Positions 17,881 to 24,938 of a stretch of DNA of 36,368 nucleotides are shown piece after piece. The DNA is from JALUUH01 sp964636675. Lineage in GTDB: Bacteria > Pseudomonadota > Gammaproteobacteria > S012-40. The notes below the pieces were generated by a model. It had not been told where the DNA came from, did not search any database, and saw only the letters and a program-made list of their open reading frames with translations. The stretch lies in the NCBI GenBank assembly GCA_964636675.1, contig CAZWUO010000015.1, forward strand, positions 1 through 36,368. Direction: 5' to 3'. The translations under genes and the position numbers were made by a program. Within the stretch, counting starts at the first letter, position 1; the number at the start of each line of letters is the position of its first letter.

Positions 17881-17982
17881 TCTCCATGAATTGTCAACGG
17901 ATTCGTTGACCCATTTATTATTAATGGATCTTGATGAGTCGTCCCATCTGGATTAACGAAGCGATCGGGTCGTCCCGATAGC
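17881..17982 (-). promoter_or_regulatory. Candidate guanidine-II (mini-ykkC) riboswitch
   Basis: On the minus strand two hairpins with identical ACGA tetraloops precede the carboxylase gene. Hairpin 1 (17979-17964) is ATCGGG-ACGA-CCCGAT, extendable by two pairs past a G-A mismatch to 17982-17961. Hairpin 2 (17948-17933) is GATGGG-ACGA-CTCATC with one G-U pair. The linker is 15 bases. Two short stems with ACGR loops are the defining form of the guanidine-II riboswitch, and the GGGACGACYC cores are identical but for the Y. Two further hairpins (17929-17909 and 17910-17893) follow, then GGAG at 17885-17882 and TTG 17873. It lies 22 bases after the DUF1989 gene, inside the operon, so translational control of the carboxylase is likely. 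Confidence 0.85.
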
Positions 17983-18003
17983 TATACCCGTGGCGTTATA
18001 GAT

Positions 18004-18651
18004 TTAGGCCTTATTATTCCACAGCAACACTTGAATCGGTGTTGGATTATACCCGTTGCAGGGGTTGTTCAACTGTGGGCAATTAGAAATCAGCACTATA
18101 ATATCCATGAGTGCTTTTAACTCCACATATTTTCCGGGTGCAGAGATACCGTCTTCAAATATCAAATCACCTTGTGGATTAACTGGAACATTCATAAAAA
18201 AATTAATGTTATGGGTAATATCACGTTTACTCAATCCGAACTCTGGGTTTTCAGCGACGGCCAACATCCAGCTATCGCGACACGCGTGCATGCATTTTTT
18301 TTCTCGCGCATAACGCACCGTATTGCTTTCCGTTGCACAAGCCCCTCCTAGCGTGTCATGCCGGCCACAAGTATCTGCCACAATTTCCAGTAAAGCATTG
18401 CACTCGTTAGATATTAATCGGCTACCTGTCGTTAAATAGATATTACCCTGTTCACGGATGGTATCCATTGAACTATACCGCTCTGCGGGATGGTGTGCGT
18501 TATAAAATAAGGTATCCGCTGCTTGGTTTCCCTCGAGATCCAGTATTCTGATCACCTGGTTTTTTTTTATAACTTTTATAAAATAATCGCCCGCTAATAC
18601 CGTTGCAGAAAAATGAGCATCAGGAATTTGTAACACGCTTTCTTTAATCAT
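18004..18651 (-). CDS. DUF1989 protein, urea carboxylase-associated protein 2 type (carboxyguanidine deiminase subunit)
   Basis: A 215-residue DUF1989 protein. Family members next to such carboxylases have been shown to form, as a pair, a carboxyguanidine deiminase that turns carboxyguanidine into allophanate plus ammonia. Visible family features are IRILDLEGNQAADTLFYNAHHPAERY, SNECNALLEIVADTCGRHDTLGG (Cys and His likely metal ligands), and INFFMNVPVNPQGDLIFEDG. It overlaps the upstream DUF1989 gene by eight bases, strong evidence for coupled synthesis of two subunits. The riboswitch and carboxylase follow. Confidence 0.93.
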   Translation of the reverse strand: MIKESVLQIPDAHFSATVLAGDYFIKVIKKNQVIRILDLEGNQAADTLFYNAHHPAERYSSMDTIREQGNIYLTTGSRLISNECNALLEIVADTCGRHDTLGGACATESNTVRYAREKKCMHACRDSWMLAVAENPEFGLSKRDITHNINFFMNVPVNPQGDLIFEDGISAPGKYVELKALMDIIVLISNCPQLNNPCNGYNPTPIQVLLWNNKA

Positions 18652-19399
18652 TTTGCTGTCTCACACTCGCGTTAAAAACTCGATTATTCTCAAATCCTCG
18701 CATATTTTCCTCTCTGAAATTCATGCAAAAATCATCTGATTTAAGCTCGTCAGCTTTGCTTATTTGATAAATAATTGGTCGGCGTGGAAAATTTTTATCA
18801 GGATTTAATGGATGAGGACACGTATGCATGACCACTAAAGTATCCATCTCAAAACGCAGATCAATAAAGTCTCCGGGTTTACTATTCTGTGCTACAAAGT
18901 GTAAATCGCCGCGATTATCCACTTCTACTTTACTAAAAAAATTCAGATTCGCTGCCATATCTTTTTTGCCTAAGCCATATTTTGCAAGCTCCACCAAAAA
19001 ACTGTCATAACCATTCTGATGCCAATCATTTCTATGCTCTTGGTAGGTTTTCTCCCCCCATTTATTTTTTACTATTTTTTTGTTCGTATTGCCACAGACT
19101 GTCTCATGCCAGCCCACTGTATCTTCAATAATAGAACAAAAAATACGCCCCATATCGGAATACAAACAATGGCCTTTGCTCAGCTTGAAGGTATGTTGAC
19201 ATTTTAGGGTATCCGGCGCGTTGTAGCGCTCTAATAAATTCAAAGGATTAAAAAATAACATACCCACATTGGCACCACCGAGTTCGTCGATTAAGCGCAG
19301 CACCGTCCCTCTCGATATATACAAAGACCAATGACATGCTCCTGCTAGCTGTTCCTCAACAATCAATTTTTTATCACTCGATAATTTTGTAACCATCAC
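18644..19399 (-). CDS. DUF1989 protein, urea carboxylase-associated protein 1 type (carboxyguanidine deiminase subunit)
   Basis: The second DUF1989 paralogue, 251 residues. It carries LRLIDELGGANVGMLFFNP, RIFCSIIEDTVGWHETVCG (candidate Cys/His metal site), LNFFSKVEVDNRGDLHF and DLRFEMDTLVVMHTCPHPLNP, matching the pattern of its downstream partner. The pair would act as a heteromer in the cytoplasm on carboxyguanidine. ATG 19399 overlaps the regulator stop by four bases (ATGA). A tail rich in Asn, Arg and Gln of about 40 residues extends past the domain. Which of the two corresponds to CgdA and which to CgdB is not assigned here. Confidence 0.92.
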   Translation of the reverse strand: MMVTKLSSDKKLIVEEQLAGACHWSLYISRGTVLRLIDELGGANVGMLFFNPLNLLERYNAPDTLKCQHTFKLSKGHCLYSDMGRIFCSIIEDTVGWHETVCGNTNKKIVKNKWGEKTYQEHRNDWHQNGYDSFLVELAKYGLGKKDMAANLNFFSKVEVDNRGDLHFVAQNSKPGDFIDLRFEMDTLVVMHTCPHPLNPDKNFPRRPIIYQISKADELKSDDFCMNFREENMRGFENNRVFNASVRQQND

Positions 19400-19890
19400 G
19401 CGCTCACTCCTGTAGCAAGCCTTGAATTACTATCATCCATTACTTCAGGTAATGGATGCACAGGCGGCAAAATAGCCGTTGACATCTGCAAGCGCCCACT
19501 CATTACCCCACGGCAAGTCATCATTTTATTGGCTATTTTCTTGAGCAATTCAGCTGGCCCCTGGACTAAAATAACCTCCATAGTCTGTGAATGGACTAAG
19601 TTCACATGCAAGGAACTGATCACCTCATCGGTATATTCATGTTGCAAATCTGCGAGCTGTTTTTGCAAACCTGGTGTGGAATGCTCATAAACGAGATTAA
19701 TCGTACCCGCCATAATTTCGTTTCCATATTCACATTGGTGTTCTGTTAATTGCTGTTGGATCATGCTCGCAATTGCACTGGAACGACTGTCAAAACCTTG
19801 TTCCGCAATCATTACATCGAGCTGTTGCAATAAATGTTGGGGTAAAGACATGCTAATGCGACTAACCGCATTTTTTTGCTCCATAGCCAT
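19396..19890 (-). CDS. NikR-like ribbon-helix-helix regulator with altered metal site
   Basis: A 164-residue regulator with an N-terminal ribbon-helix-helix DNA-binding domain (SRISMSLPQHLLQQLD; GFDSRSSAI) and a C-terminal ACT-like domain as in NikR (INLVYEHS; VISSLHVNLVHS; CRGVMSGRLQMST). Aligned by eye with E. coli NikR, His76 and His87 are kept (His84, His95 here), but His89 is Asn97 and Cys95 is Thr103, so the square-planar nickel site should be lost. A 24-residue tail follows the domain. Position within a guanidine-type operon and a NikR-spaced palindrome ahead of the first gene suggest local autoregulation with another ligand. Shine-Dalgarno AGGAG precedes ATG 19890. The effector is unknown. 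Confidence 0.88.
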   Translation of the reverse strand: MAMEQKNAVSRISMSLPQHLLQQLDVMIAEQGFDSRSSAIASMIQQQLTEHQCEYGNEIMAGTINLVYEHSTPGLQKQLADLQHEYTDEVISSLHVNLVHSQTMEVILVQGPAELLKKIANKMMTCRGVMSGRLQMSTAILPPVHPLPEVMDDSNSRLATGVSA

Positions 19891-19904
19891 GATTAAACTC
19901 CTAT

Positions 19905-20813
19905 TTAAAAAACGCTATTGACTTCATCGTCAACCCTAACCATACGTACCATATTCAAATGATCATCTACACCCTCTTGTTGCTGCGGATGGATTAATTC
20001 TTCGAGTCTTTTCTTGGTAGCAAGAAACGCTGGGCTTAATATATCCGCCGGTTTTCTGGGTTGCGGCACGGGAACTTCGATGAACTCCTGTACTTCTCCC
20101 GGATGTGCTTTTAATACCAGAATTCGATCCGCGAGATATATCGCCTCATCAAGGTCATGCGTAATAAATACAATGGTAATGTCTACATTTTTCCATATTT
20201 CATGTAAATGATTTTGCATTCTTGCGCGTGTTTGCGCATCTAATGCACCAAAAGGCTCATCCATTAACAAAATTCGCGGTTGATTTGCTAAAGCTCGAGC
20301 GATCGCAACCCGTTGCTTCATGCCTCCTGATAATTCATGCGGATAACTGTTTGCAAACTTATTGAGGCCAATTAAGTCAATCCACTGCTTGGCTTCTTCT
20401 GCCGCAGGATGTTTTCCCTTACCAGCCATTTCCAAGCCAAACATAATATTGCGTTTTACGGTCAGCCAGGGAAATAAGGTATATCCCTGAAACACCATAC
20501 CTCTTTCCTGTCCCGGCCCGGTCACTTCATGACCTTCCAGCAATACTTTGCCTGAACTCGGTGATTCTAATCCGGCTAAAATTCTAATCAAGGTGGATTT
20601 GCCACATCCTGAAGGCCCAATCACGCACACAAATTCACGCCTAAAGGTCTTGAAACTAATATCACTCAGCGCCGCAATCTGGCCATTCGCCGACGCGAAA
20701 CTTTTGCTCAACTGTTCAACTTCGAGGATGACGGGGCGTTGCTGCAAACGCGCAAACCGATCAGCGACGTCCACTGATTGCTCTCGATAACTCGGTAGTT
20801 CTATATTATGCAT
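19905..20813 (-). CDS. ABC transporter ATPase (NrtD/SsuB/TauB type)
   Basis: Cytoplasmic ATPase of a nitrate/sulfonate/taurine-type importer, 302 residues. Motifs in order are Walker A GPSGCGKSTL (near residue 72), Q-loop VFQGYTLFPW, signature LSGGMKQRVAIARAL, Walker B ILLMDEPFGALDAQT, and switch His in VFITHDLDEAI. About 28 extra residues precede the ABC domain, and the C-terminal 50 residues are outside it. It lies between the permease (51-base gap) and the regulator (14-base gap). In this operon it most likely powers uptake of guanidine or a related nitrogen compound; that substrate is inferred from context. Confidence 0.95.
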   Translation of the reverse strand: MHNIELPSYREQSVDVADRFARLQQRPVILEVEQLSKSFASANGQIAALSDISFKTFRREFVCVIGPSGCGKSTLIRILAGLESPSSGKVLLEGHEVTGPGQERGMVFQGYTLFPWLTVKRNIMFGLEMAGKGKHPAAEEAKQWIDLIGLNKFANSYPHELSGGMKQRVAIARALANQPRILLMDEPFGALDAQTRARMQNHLHEIWKNVDITIVFITHDLDEAIYLADRILVLKAHPGEVQEFIEVPVPQPRKPADILSPAFLATKKRLEELIHPQQQEGVDDHLNMVRMVRVDDEVNSVF

Positions 20814-20864
20814 AGTATGTCGCTGTCAATTAATGTCCTATTGTGTCCGTATCCCTGACATTTT

Positions 20865-21833
20865 TTAGGCCTTGCGCACACCGCGTTGCCACGGGAAAAT
20901 GCGTCGCCCTAAACCCGCTAACAACAGATCTGTAAAGAAGCCGATAACGCCAATAATCAAAATGGCAGCATACACATTATCAAAGTTTTTATAACGTGCT
21001 TGTTGCGTGATAAACCAAGTAATACCAGAACTTGTGCCTATTAGTTCGGCCACAATGAGATAAGTCCAGGCCCAACCCAAAAGAATACGCAGGTCTCGAT
21101 ACAGATCAGTGACAATACCCGGAATAACAATTCTAAAGAGCAGTGATAAACGCCTGGCTCCCAGCGTCATCGCCGCTTCTAATAAAGCGGGATCTAGCTT
21201 TCTAGTGGTATTGGAAACAATCAGCACTTGTTGAAAAAAAGTTCCAATAAAAATAATCGCTATTTTGGGCGCTTCATGGATGCCCAAAATCGCCACCGCT
21301 AAGGCACCAAACGCAGGCGCTGGGAGATAACGAAAAAATTCGACAAAGGGTTCAAAAAATCTTGAAAAAACATCATAAGTGCCACACAAAATACCCAGCG
21401 GAACACCGATCAGTGATGATAAAAAGAAACCCCAAAATATAACCTGGATACTACTCCAAAGACTTTCATGTAACCATAATTCGTTACGCCTTTGCGGTTC
21501 GGTGGTAAATGCGGTATACAAGGCCACCATGACTTCATGCGGCGCGGGTAAATAAATGGGATTAGCCGGATTACCTTCGGGCAGCACTTTGTTTGCTTCA
21601 GAGTTTCGTTCCACCTCTTGCGCAAAGAGTTCACGATCCACCAACATACCCGTGGTAAAGTAGCTCACATCACCCACGGCAGTAATTTCTACTTTAGGAT
21701 GCCAAATAAACGGAACATAGCTGAGTAAACTCCATAACAATAATGGCGTTAAAAAGCTCATTATCGTTACCATCCATTTTTGTCTTGAGTTCAATTTTTT
21801 GCGAACGGAAAAGAGATTAGCAACTACACTCAT
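20865..21833 (-). CDS. ABC transporter permease (SsuC/TauC type)
   Basis: A 322-residue inner-membrane permease with a BPD_transp_1 core. A first membrane segment (about residues 20-42) is followed by an unusually long soluble stretch (to about 115, including NPIYLPAPHEVMVAL), then the multi-span core. The EAA loop that contacts the ATPase is EAAMTLGARRLSLLFRIVIPG. It pairs with the SBP upstream (96-base gap that holds a stem-loop) and the ATPase downstream. The substrate is predicted to be guanidine from operon content only. Confidence 0.94.
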   Translation of the reverse strand: MSVVANLFSVRKKLNSRQKWMVTIMSFLTPLLLWSLLSYVPFIWHPKVEITAVGDVSYFTTGMLVDRELFAQEVERNSEANKVLPEGNPANPIYLPAPHEVMVALYTAFTTEPQRRNELWLHESLWSSIQVIFWGFFLSSLIGVPLGILCGTYDVFSRFFEPFVEFFRYLPAPAFGALAVAILGIHEAPKIAIIFIGTFFQQVLIVSNTTRKLDPALLEAAMTLGARRLSLLFRIVIPGIVTDLYRDLRILLGWAWTYLIVAELIGTSSGITWFITQQARYKNFDNVYAAILIIGVIGFFTDLLLAGLGRRIFPWQRGVRKA

Positions 21834-21868
21834 ATTATCAATGCTCAGTATTATTTTTGCTGATATGT

Positions 21869-21907
21869 TGCAATAACTCTGTTTTATTGTATTGCAGAGT
21901 TATTGCA
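21869..21907 (-). other. 13-bp perfect stem-loop between binding-protein and permease genes
   Basis: Arms TGCAATAACTCTG (21869-21881) and CAGAGTTATTGCA (21895-21907) are perfectly complementary, with a 13-base loop. It lies in the only sizeable gap between the transporter genes and has no T-run after it on the minus strand. Such stem-loops after the first gene of a transporter operon often protect the upstream mRNA or partly stop transcription, giving excess binding protein. That role is inferred. Confidence 0.75.
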
Positions 21908-21929
21908 TCAAACTTCTTGGGAAATGCCT

Positions 21930-22910
21930 TTACATATCCAGCGTCATCGAAGCATCAATATAGGCATCTAAATCCTGCGGTTTTTTATAAACTTTATTCG
22001 CAACATTAAAATCATCGGCTATTTTTGTCGATCCATAAACCGAAGCAAAACCATTAGATTTTGTAAAATGATGTTTTGCTTCTTGTAAGCTCAATATTTT
22101 TGTACCCTTAATAAAGCTTTCGTATTCAGATGCTTGCAAACCAACCCGTGAAGCCATAATTTTTATCGCAGCGCTACGGGTTTTTGGGTCATGCAAATAG
22201 TCGACAATGCGATACCACACCTTCATGACTTTTTTCCATTCGGCTTTACGCGTAGCGAGACTTTGCGGAGATGCTGCCAAAAAATCATAAATGAGTCCTG
22301 GTTCATCAGCACTGGTATAAATCGCAGTAGAACCTGGCACCATCTTTAATGCCATGCCCGAATTGGGTTGCCATGCGACGATTGCATCCACTTGGCCAGA
22401 CGCTAGGACTTGTGGCGTTTCATTGGTGGGCACGTTAATCAGTTCGACATCTTTTTCAGACAGCCCATTTTTCTCCAAAGCGTTGAGTAACAAAAGATGT
22501 CCGACAAAGCCAATTTCAACCCCTATTTTTTTACCTTTTAACTGCTTTACTGAGGTAATACCTGGCTGCGCAATTAGCATATCATTGCCATTGCTATAAT
22601 CATTCAGTAAAAACATCACACTTCTCGCACCGGTTGCTCCGGTAACCAAGGTATCGCCGTTTGTCATACTAACGGCATCGAGTTGTCCAGCGGCAAACGC
22701 ATCCATTGATGCCACATAGTCAAACCACTCGAACTGTACTTCGACACCCTCCTCTTTAAACCAGTCTTTTTCTATCCCCACTTCCCAAGCAACCCAACCC
22801 GGCCAATCGCTGTATCCAATTTTTAGTGGGGCCGCAGAAACGTTAGAAAACAAGCCGGAAAGCAGAATCGTGATGGGTAATATGAGTTTGTAAACCAATG
22901 ATATTTTCAT
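21930..22910 (-). CDS. ABC transporter substrate-binding protein (SsuA/NMT1-like)
   Basis: A 326-residue periplasmic binding protein, with a Sec signal peptide at about residues 1-26 (cleavage near NVSAA). The mature fold matches the NMT1/SsuA/TauA group: LKIGYSDWPGWVAWEVG at the start, a first-lobe FDYVASMDAFAAGQLDAVSMT, KKIGVEIGFVGHLLLLNALE, and VLASGQVDAIVAWQPNSG. The Trp, Asp and Glu in these segments would suit a cationic or amide ligand. It is the first gene of the operon; GGAG lies five bases before the ATG, and a NikR-spaced palindrome begins 13 bases upstream of it. Guanidine as ligand is inferred from the catabolic genes behind it. Confidence 0.93.
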   Translation of the reverse strand: MKISLVYKLILPITILLSGLFSNVSAAPLKIGYSDWPGWVAWEVGIEKDWFKEEGVEVQFEWFDYVASMDAFAAGQLDAVSMTNGDTLVTGATGARSVMFLLNDYSNGNDMLIAQPGITSVKQLKGKKIGVEIGFVGHLLLLNALEKNGLSEKDVELINVPTNETPQVLASGQVDAIVAWQPNSGMALKMVPGSTAIYTSADEPGLIYDFLAASPQSLATRKAEWKKVMKVWYRIVDYLHDPKTRSAAIKIMASRVGLQASEYESFIKGTKILSLQEAKHHFTKSNGFASVYGSTKIADDFNVANKVYKKPQDLDAYIDASMTLDM

Positions 22911-22923
22911 GCCTTACTCCGTA

Positions 22924-22951
22924 GTATTACTATTAATATAATTAGTAATAC
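22924..22951. promoter_or_regulatory. NikR-type palindromic operator, GTATTA-N16-TAATAC
   Basis: GTATTA at 22924-22929 and TAATAC at 22946-22951 are inverted and separated by exactly 16 bases. The E. coli NikR operator is GTATGA-N16-TCATAC, so total length and spacing are identical and five of six bases per half-site agree. Symmetry extends inward, giving ten-base perfect arms at 22923-22932 and 22943-22952. It lies just upstream of the first gene of the operon that encodes a NikR-like regulator. It would overlap the promoter or the 5' leader, consistent with repression. Confidence 0.75.
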
Positions 22952-22952
22952 T

Positions 22953-23768
22953 GCATTCTGCGATGAGCATGCCATTTATCACATAAATCCAAGAGTCTGA
23001 GTTATCGCGGCCTGTAGCCTATTAACACCAAAAAATTCATCGAAACTACGCACCAAAAAAGCGCGAATTGGAATATAATGCCTCAAAACAGTACGCACCA
23101 TGACCGAGAAGTCATCAAAGAAACAAAGCTTGCCAGGGAAATTAAATGGCCATAGAAAACACCCTTATATTCTGTAGAAAGTGGAATGTAAGGACAAAAC
23201 CATTTACGACAGAAAGCAAGCTATCCACATTTTACGGTCGGTTTCTGTCTTGTTCTATTAAAAATTTATGCATTCTGTGTACGATCTGTTAACACATTTG
23301 TTATTTAATGAAGCAAAAGTAAGTTGGCAGAAGCTTCATTCAATAACTTGATGATTTTTTTGGGTTTTACGTGCCGAATATACAAACCCTGTTAGATAAT
23401 TTTTTGGCATATTCATCCTAAAATAATTGACATACACACTTATTGGGTCTAAAGTCCCAATAAATTTAGAGAAAAAAATAGATATTATTCGGGCAATAAC
23501 GCCGAATTTTAGACCCATTGGACCGAATCCTGTTGCGCTGCGACATTTCACATTCTGCGTTTGTCGAAATACCCAAACGAGCGTTGAAACACCGGTTTCG
23601 CGTTACAGGGAGAATGCTACCACCCATGCTGCCTTGTTAGATGAATGGGCACAGATCAATGCGGTAGAAATAAAAAAATAGAACGGGTAGGCGTAGGAAT
23701 TTTTTTTAAAACAAGATAATGAAGAAAAAAAATAAAATCTTATAATTAACACCGAAAGGAGATGATGT
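22953..23768. other. Gene-free region of about 800 bases
   Basis: No convincing gene is seen. Two open frames of 71 and 84 codons overlap on opposite strands at 23336-23681 and resemble nothing I know. The part nearest 22953 should hold the guanidine-operon promoter (minus strand); I could not pick -35/-10 boxes with confidence, and saw no guanidine-I (ykkC) type motif. Also present are the nested inverted repeat at 23444-23517 and an eight-base inverted repeat GACAGAAA/TTTCTGTC at 23208-23215 and 23242-23249. The strong Shine-Dalgarno AAAGGAG for the next gene is at the right end. Confidence 0.5.
23444..23517. repeat. Nested inverted repeat, possible structured RNA or protein site
   Basis: Outer arms TGGGTCTAAA (23444-23453) and TTTAGACCCA (23508-23517) are perfectly complementary. 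Inside, ATTCGG (23487-23492) and CCGAAT (23502-23507) form a second stem abutting the outer right arm. The left outer arm can alternatively pair locally as TATTGGG...CCCAATA (23441-23462). The choice between a short local hairpin and the long stem looks like a switch, but no gene or known RNA family is identified. Confidence 0.5.
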
Positions 23769-24809
23769 ATGCATTACAAAACGATGATCATTATAACAAT
23801 ACTTTTACTCGCTACTGGATGTGGAGGTGGTGAAAATACAGCTGGCCCTGTTCTTTCTTATGCAGGACTTGAATCACCCGCGACAGTTACCGAAAATAAT
23901 GCCAAAGATTTGGTCATCGAATCTACCTCAAATGTTTCGATGAGCAATAGCAACATCGCAGACAATACGGATACAGATCTCGATATTGCGCTAAAACCCG
24001 TAAACCGAATGATGCGCAAATTGCGCTCACTAAGGGGCGCTGAACACGGTCTTGCTGCAGAACCCGAATCTGATACAAGCTTAAATGGAATAGTTACAAC
24101 ACGCGGATCATGTGGAGGAGAATCTGTCATCACCACGTCAGGCTTTCCTAACTTTGACTCTGAAGACCCCGTTGCACGTCTTCAAGCACTCGTTGAATTA
24201 GAAAAAGCAAACATTGAAATCGAAACGGTGTTTACCGAATATTGTCAAAATTATTTTGGTCAAACCGAAATATCCAATGGAAAAATAGTCGTTCAACTCA
24301 CCATAAATTCGCGCGAAACAAGTGCATCGATTTTTGATTTTGAAGTTCGCACAGGAAATACCTCTACAATGCTCAATGGGATCATGAGCGCAAAATTCTA
24401 TACGGATGCCGATCAAGAAGATGAGTATTCATCTGATACAACCGTTTCTGTCGTCATCGATGAAACTGAGGACGGAATAACAACATCACTCAAACTTGAA
24501 AACTTTAGAATGATGACCAAAGCTGATACCAGCAATTCGATAATTGCTGAGTACTCAGGAAGAATATATCAAAGCGAAATAGGTTATTTAGACATTTCAA
24601 CGCCTAGTGGTGTAAAAATTAATCGATTTAATCAAATACCCTTCGAAGGTGAAATAGTTTTTAAAGGAAATGGACAGGTTGCGGTTACTTTCAATGCTAA
24701 TCGAACCTATGATTTAAAAATTACAACTGCGCAGGGAGAGACAACAATAGAAAAAAATATTTCCACTTTTGATTTTGAAGCCGATTTTTTTGAGATCGTA
24801 GAAAATTAA
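23769..24809 (+). CDS. Predicted lipoprotein, paralogue of the lipoprotein at 1192-2232
   Basis: A 346-residue protein with lipobox ATGC then GGGE, so a lipoprotein is predicted. It aligns by eye along its length with the minus-strand lipoprotein 21 kb away: SYAGLESPATVTENNAKDLV, GSCGGES, EYCQNY, YSGRIYQSEIGYLDIS, GEIVFKGNG. Both conserved Cys are kept. The Asp-rich loop at the other protein's C-terminus is absent here (TTAQGETTIEKN). No domain or function is recognised; the beta-strand-rich pattern suggests an extracytoplasmic sandwich or barrel. AAAGGAG lies upstream of ATG 23769. The next gene, 129 bases downstream on the same strand, encodes another lipoprotein with a VWA domain, and the two may be functionally linked. 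Confidence 0.75.
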   Translation: MHYKTMIIITILLLATGCGGGENTAGPVLSYAGLESPATVTENNAKDLVIESTSNVSMSNSNIADNTDTDLDIALKPVNRMMRKLRSLRGAEHGLAAEPESDTSLNGIVTTRGSCGGESVITTSGFPNFDSEDPVARLQALVELEKANIEIETVFTEYCQNYFGQTEISNGKIVVQLTINSRETSASIFDFEVRTGNTSTMLNGIMSAKFYTDADQEDEYSSDTTVSVVIDETEDGITTSLKLENFRMMTKADTSNSIIAEYSGRIYQSEIGYLDISTPSGVKINRFNQIPFEGEIVFKGNGQVAVTFNANRTYDLKITTAQGETTIEKNISTFDFEADFFEIVEN

Positions 24810-24938
24810 AAATCATGTTCCGTGGAGACAATTACGCTCACTAGATGACTTAATCAGAAGTTCCCTAGGCGTGATTTTTCTCCCCCAACGCGCCATTAAA
24901 TAATATATTGAATAATAAGCAATCGGAGAAAAATCAAG

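Noticed and set aside
22913..22925. A TACT-ACGG-AGTA hairpin (minus strand) at the ribosome site of the binding-protein gene, resembling a guanidine-II stem with an ACGR loop.
   Set aside because: The stem is only four pairs, the loop overlaps the GGAG ribosome site, and no second ACGR hairpin lies nearby, so it is probably chance.
22953..23300. Looked for a guanidine-I (ykkC) riboswitch in the leader of the transporter operon.
   Set aside because: None of the conserved ykkC sequence blocks was found on the minus strand.
23336..23681. Two overlapping open frames of 71 codons (minus) and 84 codons (plus).
   Set aside because: They overlap on opposite strands, have no ribosome site or recognisable motif, and cover the nested inverted repeat.
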